From NCBI GenBank assembly GCA_027325475.1, contig DAIEFO010000138.1:1-6304 (forward strand): a stretch of 6,304 nt of DNA. The letters run 5' to 3'. Each line of letters starts with the position of its first letter. Positions within the stretch are counted from its first letter, which is position 1. Under the pieces are notes generated by a model. That model was given only the letters and a program-made list of their open reading frames with translations. It ran no database searches and had not been told where the DNA came from. This stretch comes from Desulfobacteraceae bacterium. GTDB lineage: Bacteria > Desulfobacterota > Desulfobacteria > Desulfobacterales > Desulfatirhabdiaceae. The translations under genes and the position numbers were made by a program. Below are positions 5,121-6,304 of the stretch, one piece after another.

Positions 5121-6304
5121 ATGAATTCAGATGCTACATTCAGCCCTCTGTTTACAGATCTGTATGAACTGACCATGATGGCGGCTTACCGGGAAAACCA
5201 TATGACGGCGAACGCCACGTTTTCACTGTTTATCCGGGGATATGAACAACTCAATCGGGGATATTTCATTGCTGCAGGACTTCAGGACGCTCTGCGCAGT
5301 CTTGAACAACTGAGGTTTTCACAGGAGGAGATAGAATATCTGCAACGCCTGAACCTGTTCCCTGGATCATTTATCCGGACGCTCCCGGACTTTCGCTTTA
5401 CCGGCGATGTCTGGGCCATGCCTGAGGGAACTGTCTGCTTTTCGGATGAACCCTTGATGGAAGTGACAGCTCCCATTGCCGAGGCTCAACTGGTGGAAAC
5501 GTTTCTGATCAATATCATCGGCTTTCAAACCAATATTGCAACCAAGGCTGCTCGCTGCATCCATGCCGCCAAAGGCAGACCCATCGTGGATTTCAGCTTG
5601 CGCCGCACTCAAGGACTGGATGCAGGAATGCAGGTAGCCCGAAGTACTTATATCGCTGGGTTTTCAGGAACCAGCAATGTTCTGGCGGCCCGTCGATATG
5701 ATATACCCGTATCCGGCACCATGGCGCACTCCTTTGTTTTGGCGTTTTGTAATGATGGCGATGCATTTCAGGCGTATGCCCGGACTTTTCCCGATGACAG
5801 TGTATTTCTGATTGATACCCGCCATGTGTTACAGGGGGCTCATGATGCTGTAAATATTGCTAAAATCATGGCTGAAAACGGTCATCGACTGAAAGGTGTC
5901 CGGATTGACAGCGGCGATATGGTGGAAAGCAGCCGACAGGTGCGTCATATTCTGGACGAAGCCGGACTCCAGCAGGTGCAGATTATAGCTACCAGCGGCT
6001 TTGATGAATACAAGATCGAAAAGACGCTGGCATCTGGTGCCGCCATAGACGCTTTCGGTGTTGGCGCCAATATTGGAGTATCTTCAGATTCGCCTTTTTT
6101 GGATGTGGTGTATAAAATGGTGCGGTATCAAGATCGGGATGTCAGAAAGACCAGTCCGGGTAAAACAACACTTGCCGGAGAAAAACAGGTTTTTCGCAGG
6201 ATGAATGCCGGCGGCAGTCCCAAGGAAGATATCATTGCCTGTAGGAATGAGGTGATTGAAGGCGCTGTACCGCTTCTGGAAAAGGTGATGACAAATGGCA
6301 GGTG
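5121..6304 (+). CDS. pncB: Nicotinate phosphoribosyltransferase, C-terminus cut by window edge
   Basis: This enzyme joins nicotinate and PRPP to make nicotinate mononucleotide with ATP use (Preiss-Handler NAD salvage, cytosolic). I translated 394 residues by hand, open to the window end; the family is usually about 440-490, so only the tail is missing. Landmarks are FTDLYELTMM (11-20), NIIGFQTNIATKA (131-143), DFSLRRTQG (from D157, R161 and R162), GTSNVLAA, SGTMAHSF with H203 (the position of the family's phosphorylated histidine), VRIDSGD (D263-D266), TSGFDEYKI (from 291) and IDAFGVGANIG (G313 region). Start ATG 5121 places FTDLYELTM at the usual distance from the N-terminus. Its ribosome site is weak: only GGA, 11 bases before. 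No better in-frame start lies upstream. The motif usually written DTYDT reads DTRHV here (232-236). The promoter must lie in or beside the structured element; I cannot place it. The call is secure. Confidence 0.94.
   Translation, partial: MNSDATFSPLFTDLYELTMMAAYRENHMTANATFSLFIRGYEQLNRGYFIAAGLQDALRSLEQLRFSQEEIEYLQRLNLFPGSFIRTLPDFRFTGDVWAMPEGTVCFSDEPLMEVTAPIAEAQLVETFLINIIGFQTNIATKAARCIHAAKGRPIVDFSLRRTQGLDAGMQVARSTYIAGFSGTSNVLAARRYDIPVSGTMAHSFVLAFCNDGDAFQAYARTFPDDSVFLIDTRHVLQGAHDAVNIAKIMAENGHRLKGVRIDSGDMVESSRQVRHILDEAGLQQVQIIATSGFDEYKIEKTLASGAAIDAFGVGANIGVSSDSPFLDVVYKMVRYQDRDVRKTSPGKTTLAGEKQVFRRMNAGGSPKEDIIACRNEVIEGAVPLLEKVMTNGR

Noticed and set aside
4793..5121. Several small open frames (minus 4793-4975 and 4894-5094; plus 4903-5121 and 4916-5167) in the GAF-pncB gap
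   Set aside because: They overlap each other on both strands, lie in the inverted-repeat element, have no good ribosome sites and have no recognisable domains. They are best explained as chance frames in structured non-coding DNA.

Overview
The window holds four protein-coding genes, two of them cut by its edges. The protein sequences look like those of a Gram-negative, sulfate-reducer-type deltaproteobacterium (Desulfobacterales-like). That placement rests on remembered family resemblance of DnaG, RpoD and the GAF protein, not on any search.

Layout. The left half (1-3254) is the minus-strand core of the macromolecular-synthesis operon: dnaG (primase) followed by rpoD (primary sigma factor), with the rpoD start inside the last codons of dnaG. 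RpoD is cut by the left edge after 490 residues, so its region 4 lies outside. DnaG most likely starts at a TTG codon behind a strong Shine-Dalgarno site, 38 codons inside the longest open frame. A divergent AT-rich intergenic region (about 3255-3694) separates dnaG from the right-hand genes. It holds a 14-bp direct repeat, a 12-bp palindrome and weak promoter candidates on both strands.

The right half is on the plus strand. A 346-residue protein made of two duplicated GAF domains with no output domain (3695-4735) is followed by a 385-bp non-coding stretch. Then comes a nicotinate phosphoribosyltransferase gene (pncB, from 5121), which runs off the right edge.

The least ordinary part is the non-coding stretch 4736-5120. 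From about 4739 to 5080 it is built of nested inverted repeats: an outer pair of about 16-20 bp, a second pair of about 12 bp, an inner 13-bp pair, a 48-nt near-perfect hairpin and a small perfect hairpin. Together these resemble a MITE-like intergenic repeat or a large structured RNA. Most imperfect pairs are G.U-compatible only when the plus strand is read as RNA. Whether it is multicopy cannot be told from one window.

How the genes work together: dnaG and rpoD are probably co-transcribed and translationally coupled. PncB makes nicotinate mononucleotide for NAD salvage. The GAF protein is a probable ligand-binding or redox sensor with an unknown partner. It has no visible functional link to pncB beyond same-strand adjacency, and the structured element separates the two.
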